The notes under the pieces: model-generated | The model's input: the letters and a program-made list of their open reading frames with translations, nothing else | What the model was told of the DNA's origin: nothing | Databases searched by the model: none | Position numbers and translations under genes: made by a program | In this document: positions 1-5,639 of the stretch, piece after piece | How the letters are laid out: every line of letters begins with the position of its first letter | How positions within the stretch are numbered: position 1 is the stretch's first letter | NCBI GenBank assembly: GCA_009787175.1 | Contig: WRGM01000092.1 | Coordinates: 1 to 7,004, forward strand | Reading direction: 5' to 3' | Origin: Candidatus Bathycorpusculum fermentans | Lineage (GTDB): Archaea > Thermoproteota > Bathyarchaeia > Bathyarchaeales > Bathycorpusculaceae | DNA length: 7,004 bases

Positions 1-278
1 AGGTTTAGGGATAGTTTGTCGATGAGTTCGTTGAGGGTTATGTCGGGTGTTTCTGTTATGGTGTTTTTGATTTGTTGGTCTTGTTGTGCGGTGAGTTTGC
101 TTTTTCTTTTTGTGTATGGGATTGGTTGGTAGTTTCCTGTTTTTTGGTATTTGCTCCATATTCGGCTTATGGTGCGTTCGCTTGTGTTGAACCATTTTTT
201 GATTTGTGATGTGGGTTTGTTTCTTTGTTTGGCTGCTATTATATCTGCTCGTTTATCATTTGAAACCGGTCTCACCAT
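1..278 (-). CDS. IS630-family transposase, N-terminal part (gene runs off left edge)
   Basis: The minus strand is open from an ATG at 278 to the window edge, giving 92 residues without a stop. The protein starts MVRPVSNDKRADIIAAKQ, followed by a helix-turn-helix (about residues 12-45, with the TSERTISRIWSKYQKTG recognition-helix region) and the short spacer typical of IS630 transposases, ending in a TPDITLNELIDKLSLNL segment. This matches the DNA-binding N-terminus of IS630 (Tc1/mariner-like, DDE) transposases. The catalytic DDE domain would lie to the left, outside the window. An AAGGT about 10 nt upstream of the ATG could act as a weak ribosome binding site. Codons end mostly in A or C, as in the integrase at 5640-6578 and unlike the AT-ending codons of the gene at 1027. 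Whether the gene is intact cannot be judged. Confidence 0.85.
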   Translation of the reverse strand, partial: MVRPVSNDKRADIIAAKQRNKPTSQIKKWFNTSERTISRIWSKYQKTGNYQPIPYTKRKSKLTAQQDQQIKNTITETPDITLNELIDKLSLN

Positions 279-343
279 GACTGAACATACCTTTAACAAT
301 TAAACACCACAAACATACACGCCAATGTATATTTAAATTGCTA
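1..343 (-). mobile_element. IS630-family insertion sequence, one end only (runs off window)
   Basis: The transposase gene at 1-278 places an IS630-type element here with only its 5' end visible. The inner boundary is inferred. Similarity to the end of an integrase gene begins abruptly at about position 344, directly after a TA-rich step (TATA at 343-346), and IS630/Tc1 elements insert at TA. A 10-bp perfect inverted repeat (308-317 against 344-353) lies at this edge, but its right arm falls in the integrase remnant, so it may not be a terminal repeat. The other end of the IS and the TA duplication are outside the window. Confidence 0.55.
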
Positions 344-391
344 TATGTTTGTGCTTTTGATGATGTGAAATTGTTTAGAAAGCGTAAGTAG
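344..391 (+). pseudogene. C-terminal remnant of a tRNA-targeting tyrosine integrase
   Basis: In frame to a TAG at 389-391 the DNA reads YVCAFDDVKLFRKRK-stop. The complete integrase at 5640-6578 ends YVCAFEEVKLFRKRK-stop, so 13 of 15 residues agree, with synonymous changes in the DNA. Upstream of 344 the similarity stops and the IS630 element begins. As with the intact integrase, the remnant is followed about 30 bp later by the 28-bp att core. This is best read as the tail of the integrase of an older, related element in the same tRNA, disrupted by the IS. The match is seen in the sequence and the history is inferred. Confidence 0.8.
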
Positions 392-537
392 ACCCTATTT
401 AAACAGGGACCTAGAGGATTGTGGTGGGGCCGCTGGGATTTGAACCCAAACCTACATGGAGATATCGCCAACCAACCTCCTTTTTTCTTTTTCCCAGTTT
501 TTCGGTATCACTTCATTTTTTAGAACAAGTTTATCCC
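392..537. other. Left end of the element: att flank and T-rich tract
   Basis: No gene is seen. Left of the att core is an imperfect palindrome, CCCTATTTAAACAGGG at 393-408, with a diverged counterpart (CCCTATATAAATAAGG) after the intact integrase at about 6583-6598. It could be an integrase arm site or part of termination signals. Right of the core, 481-501 holds runs of T (T6, T5, T5 broken by C), which on the plus strand could stop transcription coming out of the older element. Both roles are guesses. Confidence 0.35.
421..448. repeat. Attachment site, distal copy (tRNA-Pro 3'-end fragment)
   Basis: These 28 bases are identical to 6613-6640, which contain the 3' part of tRNA-Pro (T-stem and loop, acceptor 3' strand, discriminator A, CCA). 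Here the match ends sharply at 448 and no tRNA body follows, so this is the tRNA fragment carried in with an element. Weaker similarity extends leftward through about 356-420, because the flank is the end of a related integrase gene. Confidence 0.9.
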
Positions 538-861
538 CTACCTAAAATCAAATTTAGGAATACATTTTAAAAATTCTTCAACAACATTACAAACAGCTAT
601 ATCTCTATCAAACTTTTTTGACTTAAAATTGGACTCTGCTTTTGCTAATGCAATTGTAAGTTGAACCTCCAAAGGTTTAATCACTTGATTCTTTTCCCCC
701 ACCTCTGACGGTCTACCATTCATAAGTAGATCGCTTGCTGCATCTTCGAAGTACCAACGAATAAGATTGCAATCAGTTTCGTTAAAGGAACAAGAGTCTA
801 ACTGATTAATAACCTCGGTCCAAGCGTTTCTAAACTGCTCCAATTTTAAAACATTAGACAT
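538..861 (-). CDS. Small hypothetical protein, 107 aa
   Basis: I do not recognise this protein. From the ATG at 861 it is 107 residues, soluble and probably mostly helical, with mixed charge and four cysteines (C24, C31, C81, C90) that are not in zinc-ribbon spacing. There is no signal peptide or membrane segment. Longer starts exist at 900 and 975, but they add a hydrophobic, phenylalanine-rich stretch that looks like translated promoter DNA. A TATA-like box (TACTTAAAT on the minus strand, 885-893) lies about 28 nt before the 861 ATG, as expected for a leaderless archaeal mRNA. The gene is divergent from the Schlafen/AlbA_2 gene at 1027 and shares its intergenic region, so the two may be co-regulated. 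It could be a regulator, an antitoxin-like partner or an unrelated cargo protein; nothing in the sequence decides. Confidence 0.6.
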   Translation of the reverse strand: MSNVLKLEQFRNAWTEVINQLDSCSFNETDCNLIRWYFEDAASDLLMNGRPSEVGEKNQVIKPLEVQLTIALAKAESNFKSKKFDRDIAVCNVVEEFLKCIPKFDFR

Positions 862-884
862 ACAAATAGCAAAGACACAGAACA

Positions 885-893
885 ATTTAAGTA
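885..893 (-). promoter_or_regulatory. TATA-like box for the 538-861 gene
   Basis: The minus strand reads TACTTAAAT, centred about 28 nt upstream of the ATG at 861. This is the spacing expected if transcription starts at or next to the start codon. It supports choosing 861 over the longer starts. Confidence 0.4.
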
Positions 894-990
894 TACACAT
901 GTTTTTCTCTTGCAATTTTTCTATTTTAGAAATACTAAAAATGTGAAGCGTTTCAAATAGGTGTAGGAAAAACACAAAAGACCATCGCTA

Positions 991-1020
991 AACTATAAGA
1001 AACAGTGCGACAATATAAAT
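991..1020 (+). promoter_or_regulatory. Candidate TATA boxes upstream of the AlbA_2/Schlafen-like gene
   Basis: Two A/T-rich boxes precede the GTG at 1027: CTATAAGA at 993-1000 and ATATAAAT at 1013-1020. The first lies about 30 nt before the start and would give a leaderless or very short-leader mRNA. The second is too close to serve the 1027 start. Confidence 0.35.
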
Positions 1021-1026
1021 AAAATA

Positions 1027-2418
1027 GTGGTCTTTGTGGAACACAGTCACCTTGAATTCAAACAAATATGGGATGACGATTATTTAAAACATATTTGTGC
1101 TTTTGCCAATACTCCTGGTGGGGGCGTGCTTGAAATTGGTAAAAACGATAAAGGCAAGGTTATTGGACTTCCCAATATCAAAGAGTTAATGCATGAACTT
1201 CCCACTAAAATTAAAAACATTTTAGGCATACACGCTGATGTTGAACTTAAAAACGAAAATGACAAACAGTATATCTCTATAACCGTTGCAAAATACCCCT
1301 CTCTTATCGGATATAAAGGTACATACTACCTACGCAGTGGTTCAAACACACTTGAATTAACTGGCCAAGCACTATCAGAATTTTTACTTCGCTCCATAGG
1401 TAAAACATGGGATGAAATAACAGTTCCTAACGCATCTGTTAACGATTTATCACCAAACGCACTTGAACTTTTCCGTGAAAAAGCAGTACAGAGTGGACGC
1501 CTAAAAAAAGAAGACATCACTGTTTCTGTGGAGGTTTTACTTGAAAAACTCAAATTAACAGCAGATGGATTTTTAAAACGTGCCGCGGTTCTATGTTTTG
1601 GTTCAACACCGGAACGGTGGATAACTGGTGCGCATATAATGATTGGTTTCTTTGAAAATGATGATGTAGAAATACGTTATCAGAACATAGTTGAAGGTTC
1701 CCTTATTGAGGTGGTGGATAACACCCTTGATTTGCTCTATACAAAATATCTTAAGGGATGGATTCGCTACGAGGGAATTTATAGGGTTGAGGATTATCTT
1801 GTTCCACGCGAAGCTATGCGAGAAGCAGTTTTAAACGCGGTTGTGCACAATGATTATTCATATTTTAATCCTATACGAATTAGAGTTTATGAAACTAAAA
1901 TAAGTATTACAAATATGATGGCTAAAATACCTGAAGGTATTAGTTTTGATGATCTACTAAACTCGACTAAGTCATATAGGCATAATCCAAACATTGCGGA
2001 GGTTTTTCATCGCAGTGGACAAATTGAAACTTGGGGTCGAGGCATACAGAAAATAAAAGACGAATGTCTAAAATATGGTACGTCTGACCCAGTTTTTAAT
2101 AAAGTGGGTTGTTTTTTTGAAGTGGTATTTAATTGTACAAAAAGTTATGCCAAAACTATTCTCAGGGAAAATAACGGAATAAATAACGGAATAAATAACG
2201 GAATAAACCAAGATAATTATGCGGAAATAACTGATAAACAAAAACGCATTATGCTTTTGATTAAAGAAAATCCCACAATAACAACTAGGCAACTTGCACA
2301 AAAAATAGGTATTACTGATTATATTATTGAAAACAATTTAAGAGTTCTAAAAGGTAAAGGTGTTATTGTACGAGAGGGGTCAAAAAAGAAAGGCAAATGG
2401 GTTCTAAAAAAAGCGTAA
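1027..2418 (+). CDS. Schlafen/AlbA_2-domain protein with GHKL-type ATPase region and C-terminal winged HTH (RecG-like family)
   Basis: The 463-residue product has the layout of proteins often labelled RecG-like helicase or transcriptional regulator. Residues 1-115 form an AlbA_2 (Schlafen) domain, with VEHSHLEFK near the start, GGGVLEIGKNDKGKVIGL at 31-48 and YYLRSGSNT at 100-108. Residues 255-345 resemble the HATPase_c_4 region: PREAMREAVLNAVVHNDYS at 260-278 carries the E/N/H box, and GQIETWGRGI lies at 331-340. The usual NPG after this box is NMM (296-298). Then come three NNGI repeats (382-393) and a winged helix-turn-helix (about 402-458). No true helicase motifs are seen, so the RecG label is misleading. 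E5 and E10 have the E-x4-E spacing of acidic residues that I recall as needed for RNA cleavage in Schlafen proteins, but this pair is common in the family. Start is GTG 1027, right after an in-frame TAG; GTG 1036 is an alternative. Confidence 0.85.
   Translation: MVFVEHSHLEFKQIWDDDYLKHICAFANTPGGGVLEIGKNDKGKVIGLPNIKELMHELPTKIKNILGIHADVELKNENDKQYISITVAKYPSLIGYKGTYYLRSGSNTLELTGQALSEFLLRSIGKTWDEITVPNASVNDLSPNALELFREKAVQSGRLKKEDITVSVEVLLEKLKLTADGFLKRAAVLCFGSTPERWITGAHIMIGFFENDDVEIRYQNIVEGSLIEVVDNTLDLLYTKYLKGWIRYEGIYRVEDYLVPREAMREAVLNAVVHNDYSYFNPIRIRVYETKISITNMMAKIPEGISFDDLLNSTKSYRHNPNIAEVFHRSGQIETWGRGIQKIKDECLKYGTSDPVFNKVGCFFEVVFNCTKSYAKTILRENNGINNGINNGINQDNYAEITDKQKRIMLLIKENPTITTRQLAQKIGITDYIIENNLRVLKGKGVIVREGSKKKGKWVLKKA
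2170..2205 (+). repeat. Three perfect 12-bp tandem repeats inside the AlbA_2 gene
   Basis: AATAACGGAATA occurs three times head to tail (2170-2181, 2182-2193, 2194-2205) and encodes NNGI-NNGI-NNGI in the linker between the ATPase region and the winged helix. Similar N-G-[T/I]-I-N repeats are common in this linker across the family. Being a multiple of three, changes in copy number would keep the frame and alter only linker length. Confidence 0.9.
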
Positions 2419-2422
2419 CAAC

Positions 2423-2430
2423 AAAAAAAA
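2423..2430 (-). terminator. Oligo-T terminator for the RNA ligase gene
   Basis: The minus strand carries T8 in a pyrimidine-rich context 32 nt past the ligase stop codon, the kind of T-run that ends archaeal transcripts. It lies in the short 43-bp gap between the two convergent genes. Confidence 0.45.
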
Positions 2431-2461
2431 GAAGCATCAGATTATGAAGCAATAACTGCAG

Positions 2462-3208
2462 TTAGTGCCATCGTGTCCACTCATTGTAAGCGTCCTCTAC
2501 ATTCATGTAATCGCCGCCAACGTTCAAATTGGATACAAACTTTGCCGACATCATAAAGGTCCCGTCTCGTTCATATCGATACACAACACCCTCTGGCGTG
2601 GTTTGGCAACCATGAAAACCCTTACCCAACAACCCAAGCGCATCCACAACAGAAACAGCACCACCCGCCCACACTAAACCAGCATGAGTAAAACCATGGC
2701 ATTTACAACGCTCCATAATCTCAGAAAACTCCAACCGAACAGGCCTATCCACACCTTGGATAACATCAAACACCACAAACGGCTCATGAGGCAATTTATA
2801 AAAAAGCGAGTGAGTCTTAATCATCCATTCCCCACAAACCCGCTCCCCATCCAAAAGCAACGCATCAAAACGCGCAACATTATCCGCCACAAAATCTGCA
2901 AACCGCCGCAAAAACACCCACTCAGACATACGCACATCATAACCCTTACGCATAACAGGATACAAAACACCGTTCTTTTTATATACACCCACATTTGCAC
3001 CATCCACCTTTTCAGTAACATAAAGCCTATCCCGCTTAGAAAATTGTAACTTTTCAGTAAAAAACGGCTGAAAAGACACCTCCATTAAAGAATCACCAGA
3101 ATCCTTCAGTCTTGAACCTGTCAAATGCTTAATGTTCCCAAAGTTACGCGGGATTACTTTACCTTGAATAGCTCCACTTAATATACTCATCAATTGTCTC
3201 AATCCCAT
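2462..3208 (-). CDS. ATP-dependent RNA ligase family protein (Rnl2-like nucleotidyltransferase domain)
   Basis: The protein is 248 aa from ATG 3208, or 242 aa from ATG 3190. Nucleotidyltransferase motifs are in order: motif I EKVDGANVGVY with the predicted AMP-accepting lysine K67, motif III CGEWM (125-129), IIIa FVVFDV (144-149), IV PEGVVYRYE (205-213) and V MSAKFV (220-225). The stretch KTHSLFYKLPHEPFVVFDV matches the K-H-T-x-F-Y-x-x-L-P signature of the RNA_ligase family (PF09414 type). Such enzymes seal RNA ends through ligase-AMP and RNA-AMP intermediates. Motif V has one lysine (K223) where many ligases have K-x-K. There is no C-terminal specificity domain and no adjacent kinase or phosphatase, so the substrate is unknown. 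A TATA-like box at 3210-3218 fits a leaderless start at 3190 better than 3208. The gene is convergent with the AlbA_2 gene. It could act on nicked RNA or on nicked DNA/RNA hybrids. Confidence 0.85.
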   Translation of the reverse strand: MGLRQLMSILSGAIQGKVIPRNFGNIKHLTGSRLKDSGDSLMEVSFQPFFTEKLQFSKRDRLYVTEKVDGANVGVYKKNGVLYPVMRKGYDVRMSEWVFLRRFADFVADNVARFDALLLDGERVCGEWMIKTHSLFYKLPHEPFVVFDVIQGVDRPVRLEFSEIMERCKCHGFTHAGLVWAGGAVSVVDALGLLGKGFHGCQTTPEGVVYRYERDGTFMMSAKFVSNLNVGGDYMNVEDAYNEWTRWH

Positions 3209-3209
3209 A

Positions 3210-3218
3210 AATAATAAA
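3210..3218 (-). promoter_or_regulatory. TATA-like box for the RNA ligase gene
   Basis: The minus strand reads TTTATTATT, centred about 24 nt upstream of the ATG at 3190. It overlaps what would be the leader of the longer form starting at 3208, and so favours the 3190 start for a leaderless mRNA. Confidence 0.35.
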
Positions 3219-3240
3219 CGGTGGCCATTTTCTCCATGTT

Positions 3241-3292
3241 CAATTTTAACTACTACAGTTGATACATATCAATAGTAACTGTTTTTTAAACA
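3241..3292. other. Intergenic hairpin with T-run
   Basis: Between the recombinase and ligase genes lies TTGAT-ACAT-ATCAA (about 3259-3272), nested in ACAGTT...AACTGT arms (3256-3283) and followed on the plus strand by T6. It could be a factor-binding dyad or a plus-strand terminator, but no plus-strand gene leads into it. The rest of the 3209-3429 gap holds no complete gene. Confidence 0.25.
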
Positions 3293-3324
3293 ACTTGTCT
3301 CATAAAACGTTAATCTTTTCTTAA

Positions 3325-3468
3325 CAATTTTCAGAAAATATAGAAATAACACTCGCTAAAGAACAACTTGACTTTTACCAAGAGAAGAATGGAAAGCTAG
3401 AAAAAGAGGTTAGCATTACATTAAGTTTTTCAAGACTCATTTGTAGTTTTATACTTTTGCTCTTGTAG
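3325..3468 (+). pseudogene. Possible plus-strand coding scrap (ENIEITLAKEQLDFYQ...)
   Basis: Between an in-frame TAA (3322-3324) and TAG (3466-3468) the plus strand reads QFSENIEITLAKEQLDFYQ, then EKNGKLEKEVSITL. The first 30 residues look like an ordinary charged coiled-coil protein, not random translation. There is no ATG, GTG or TTG start at the front, and the last third is antisense to the recombinase gene and turns into non-protein-like sequence. This could be the surviving piece of an older gene overwritten by the recombinase module. It could also be chance, because A-rich DNA readily yields K/E/L-rich translations. Confidence 0.25.
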
Positions 3469-4593
3469 ATCCGTTTCTTGCCGTTTTTGTGTCTCCTCAA
3501 ATTTTAATGCCGTTTCTTTATCTATTATTATACCACAAGTGGCGCACCGTATGTTACCAAAAGGATTTTTACTACTACACCTGGGACATTCAACCAGCTT
3601 TACTATGCCAACATCTTTGGTTGTGGCTATTTTTATTCCATGTAATTCTAATATGGCCTCTTCTAGGTTTTCTGCGGAGGAACGTACGTATTGTTTGGTC
3701 ATTTTGCTGCCGTATGTCAAGCCAGTGAATTGGTTTAATTGGTTTTTAGTGAAAACTTTGGCCATTGTCATAAGGGATGTATATCGGCAGATGGAAGGAC
3801 AAATGTCTTTGTTTAACCCTGCCTTTTGCGCCAACTGTTTGATTGTTGAACGAAAGTGACTATAGTTTAATTGCTCGCCCACTCGATTATTGATTAGGGA
3901 GCACCATAGGGGTGTTTTTGGGTGGTCTTTGTTTGGGTGCTCTTGGATCCAGTCTAAAAGGGGTTTGTTGGATACAACAAGGGGTATATGTTTGAGACCC
4001 GTTCGTCCATTAACTGCAATAACGCAATACTCTCCTTTGAACTCTACACTATCAATAGACATAGTTAAAAGCTCACTTGGTCGAAGAGCGGCTTCAAATA
4101 GCACGTAGAGCATTGCGCGATCACGTTTATTGGTAGTGACTTTGAGGAGGGTAACGATTTCTTCTTGTGTTAGTAGGTTTTCAGGATTGACTCCTGTGTC
4201 CTTTTCTTTTATCACCAAGCTTATCCACCTTACTTCAGGTGGTAGGGGTGTGCCTTTAGCACAGGTGCCTGTTTTGGCATATTGAACTAATTTGCGCAGA
4301 ACAAGTTTTTTGTCACGTATAGTTGTGTTTTTATTTTGGCTACTGTTTATGTCTGCAACCACCCGTTCAACATCTGCTCTAGTTATCGCTTGCAAATCAA
4401 CATCAACGAAACGAAGTAGCGCCGGTAAATGTGCTGCATATTTTGCCACTCGACCCATTGAAAGATCCAATGCAGTTAAGTGGTCTAAAAATTGCAGAGC
4501 TATTTCTCCGTTGCGTAAAAGTTTGATACTACGTCGGGCTCGTAAAAGCCGTTGTTCATAGTCATGAATAGATTTGTTAGTCATGTACATCAT
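3430..4593 (-). CDS. Tyrosine recombinase (XerA/archaeal integrase type) with C-terminal zinc ribbon
   Basis: This is a 387-residue site-specific recombinase. Residues 20-110 fit the SAM-like core-binding domain, and about 140-310 the catalytic domain. The box I arginine is R171 in AALRPSELL, a lysine/arginine-containing beta region is NGRTGLKHIPL (195-205), and the box II arginine is R270 in PSICRYTSL. The nucleophile is Y302 in GSKMTKQYVRSS, with LEEAILELHGI after it as in archaeal relatives. A zinc ribbon follows, C336-P-R-C339 and C350-A-T-C353, then a charged Q/E/K tail. The first residue of the H-x-x-R box is S267 and the one after the arginine is Y271, so the usual histidines are absent. 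Start is ATG 4593, with ATGs also at 4590 and 4584; a TATA-like box near 4612-4619 suits 4593/4590. It is a second recombinase in the element and could serve resolution, inversion or an earlier integration. Confidence 0.85.
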   Translation of the reverse strand: MMYMTNKSIHDYEQRLLRARRSIKLLRNGEIALQFLDHLTALDLSMGRVAKYAAHLPALLRFVDVDLQAITRADVERVVADINSSQNKNTTIRDKKLVLRKLVQYAKTGTCAKGTPLPPEVRWISLVIKEKDTGVNPENLLTQEEIVTLLKVTTNKRDRAMLYVLFEAALRPSELLTMSIDSVEFKGEYCVIAVNGRTGLKHIPLVVSNKPLLDWIQEHPNKDHPKTPLWCSLINNRVGEQLNYSHFRSTIKQLAQKAGLNKDICPSICRYTSLMTMAKVFTKNQLNQFTGLTYGSKMTKQYVRSSAENLEEAILELHGIKIATTKDVGIVKLVECPRCSSKNPFGNIRCATCGIIIDKETALKFEETQKRQETDLQEQKYKTTNES

Positions 4594-4611
4594 GCTCTTT
4601 TATGTTCTGTG

Positions 4612-4619
4612 AATTTAAA
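4612..4619 (-). promoter_or_regulatory. TATA-like box for the zinc-ribbon recombinase gene
   Basis: The minus strand has TTTTAAATT within GGCTTTTAAATTCAC, centred about 25 nt upstream of the ATG pair at 4593/4590. This is the right distance for a leaderless archaeal transcript. Confidence 0.45.
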
Positions 4620-4620
4620 A

Positions 4621-5285
4621 GCCCAAACAGTAGGCAAAAATTTGCCCTCATGCTGACAGAGCCTCGAGCGAGCTTTGCTTGTTTGAGTATAATGCGGTCG
4701 CCGGGATTCGTCTATTTGGGTATGGTTCTCCGGCCGAGCATCATACCCAAAAAATTGGCGACGTCGGGATTTGTTTTTTTTTGAGTATAATGCGGATGGT
4801 GGGAACTATCAGGAGTTTGGTACCGGGGAAGGAACCCATACTCAGAAGTTAATTGAAATTGGGTGTTAGTTGTTTGGGTAGGATTCGTTTTCCAAAAATC
4901 AGGGATTATGCTTTGAGAATTCATCTTAAACACTAAAGGAAGTGATAACACAAAATGGAGTATAATGGTAATTTTGCATAGAGGATGAACTATGAGATGT
5001 GTGAGGTATGGAATGGACGTTATGTAAAAGACGGTTTTTAATCAGGATAAGCAGTGTTACAAATACGATGATTTTGTTTGTGTGTGTTTATGTCGCTTTT
5101 TAAATTTACCTAATTTTAATGGTATAGAGGATACTGATATTGAAGTTCAAAGAAGATGAAGAGTCACAGAAAATTTGGATGAACATGATAATTGTTGTAG
5201 AACACGTGAAGGGGTTAGGGCTTTAGTGTTTGTTGTAAAGTAGGTGTAGGTTTTGTGTATAGTGGATTAGCTTTGTATGACAAGA
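4621..5285. other. Non-coding region between the two recombinase genes
   Basis: About 670 bp have no convincing gene on either strand. The left 350 bp hold the repeat cluster and two tRNA T-arm-like octamers, GGGATTCG (4703-4710) and GGGATTTG (4766-4773). The right part is AT-rich; its longest plus-strand stretch worth noting is a roughly 32-codon segment ending at the TAG at 5224-5226 (containing KFKEDEESQKIWMNMIIVVE), which lacks a clear start and could be a decayed gene. Translations of 60-79 residues crossing 4602-4951 run through the repeats and look spurious. Confidence 0.5.
4682..4967. repeat. Cluster of short repeats around TTTGRGTATAATGCGG
   Basis: The 16-mer TTTGAGTATAATGCGG occurs twice without mismatch (4682-4697 and 4780-4795, 98 bp apart). 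Degenerate relatives sit at 4715-4726 (TTTGGGTATGGT), 4873-4882 (TTTGGGTAGG) and 4955-4967 (TGGAGTATAATGG), with inverted ones at 4742-4751 and 4835-4847. The copies at 4715-4724 and 4742-4751 form a perfect 10-bp inverted repeat with a 17-nt loop. The cluster lies between the two recombinase genes in DNA with no convincing gene. Possible roles are recombinase or directionality-factor binding sites, an operator, or origin iterons; none is proven. Confidence 0.6.
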
Positions 5286-5291
5286 AAGGAG
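5286..5291 (+). promoter_or_regulatory. Shine-Dalgarno-like site before the integrase zinc-ribbon ORF
   Basis: AAGGAG lies 13 nt upstream of the ATG at 5305, rather far but the only usable start in front of it because an in-frame TGA sits at 5278-5280. It suggests this gene has a leadered mRNA, unlike the TATA-proximal genes elsewhere in the element. Confidence 0.45.
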
Positions 5292-5304
5292 AACTTGTTT
5301 AGTT

Positions 5305-5631
5305 ATGGTTAGTGGGGAGGGAAATGTTGGATTTACTTCTGAGCGCATATTTGGCAATATCGTCTCCAAGGATAACAGTGTTAAGGCAACTGGTTCCAAC
5401 TCCCAAATCCCCACCTGTCCCAACTGTGGCCCAAAAACAAAAAAAGTTTGGCGAGCAGGCACCTATCAATCACTTCTGGGCGATGCTATACAACGCTGGC
5501 TCTGTTGTCAGTGCGGTTTGCGATTTAGCGATCCAAACGATGCCACTTTAGCTAAAGAGCGACTTCAACAAGAATTCACTTTTAACGCAAATACATTAAA
5601 AAACAGTGATGCTCTATCTAAGTCCTGCTAA
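5305..5631 (+). CDS. Zinc-ribbon N-terminal part of the integrase (separate 108-aa ORF)
   Basis: The 108-residue product has a C4 zinc ribbon, C38-P-N-C41 and C67-C-Q-C70, with the KVWRAGTYQ and DAIQRWLC segments between them. From memory, many archaeal tRNA-targeting integrases begin with just such a domain (GEGNVxFTSE, TCPxCGxK, QRWxCRxCGxRFS) and continue in one chain into the catalytic domain. Here the frame stops at TAA 5629-5631, and the catalytic ORF starts 8 bp later in the -1 frame. Zinc ribbon and linker together with the 312-aa ORF would give about 420 aa, a normal length for the fused form. Either the pair works as two coupled polypeptides, or one base was gained (or two lost) within the linker, in the genome or in the assembly. 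As N-terminal arm-binding module it would bind DNA at att arms. Confidence 0.75.
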   Translation: MVSGEGNVGFTSERIFGNIVSKDNSVKATGSNSQIPTCPNCGPKTKKVWRAGTYQSLLGDAIQRWLCCQCGLRFSDPNDATLAKERLQQEFTFNANTLKNSDALSKSC

Positions 5632-5639
5632 ATAAGCGC

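Noticed and set aside
256..471. 71-aa minus-strand open frame
   Set aside because: It runs antisense through the att core and integrase remnant and overlaps the transposase start in another frame; the translation looks random.
862..975. Longer N-terminus (38 extra residues) for the small unknown protein
   Set aside because: The extra residues are a hydrophobic run encoded by AT-rich promoter-like DNA, and a TATA-like box fits the internal ATG at 861.
2170..2205. Tandem 12-bp repeats considered as a CRISPR-like or iteron array
   Set aside because: They are inside a gene with no spacers and encode an in-frame NNGI linker repeat of a kind common in this family.
1027..2418. Annotation as ATP-dependent DNA helicase RecG
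   Set aside because: No Walker or DEAD/H helicase motifs are present; only the AlbA_2, GHKL-like and winged-helix regions are seen.
2684..3049. 121-aa plus-strand open frame
   Set aside because: It is antisense to the RNA ligase gene, which has clear family motifs; the composition (rich in H, I, T, N) is typical of a shadow frame.
4712..4951. 79-aa minus-strand and 60-aa plus-strand open frames in the repeat region
   Set aside because: They translate straight through the repeats and hairpin, have low-complexity unnatural composition and no recognisable domain or promoter.
5598..5609. A AAA AAC slippery heptamer in the correct phase in the zinc-ribbon ORF, suggesting a programmed -1 frameshift into the catalytic ORF
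   Set aside because: After a -1 slip the reading continues CAG then TGA at 5607-5609, with another stop (TAA 5619-5621) before the catalytic ORF opens, so it cannot make the fused integrase.
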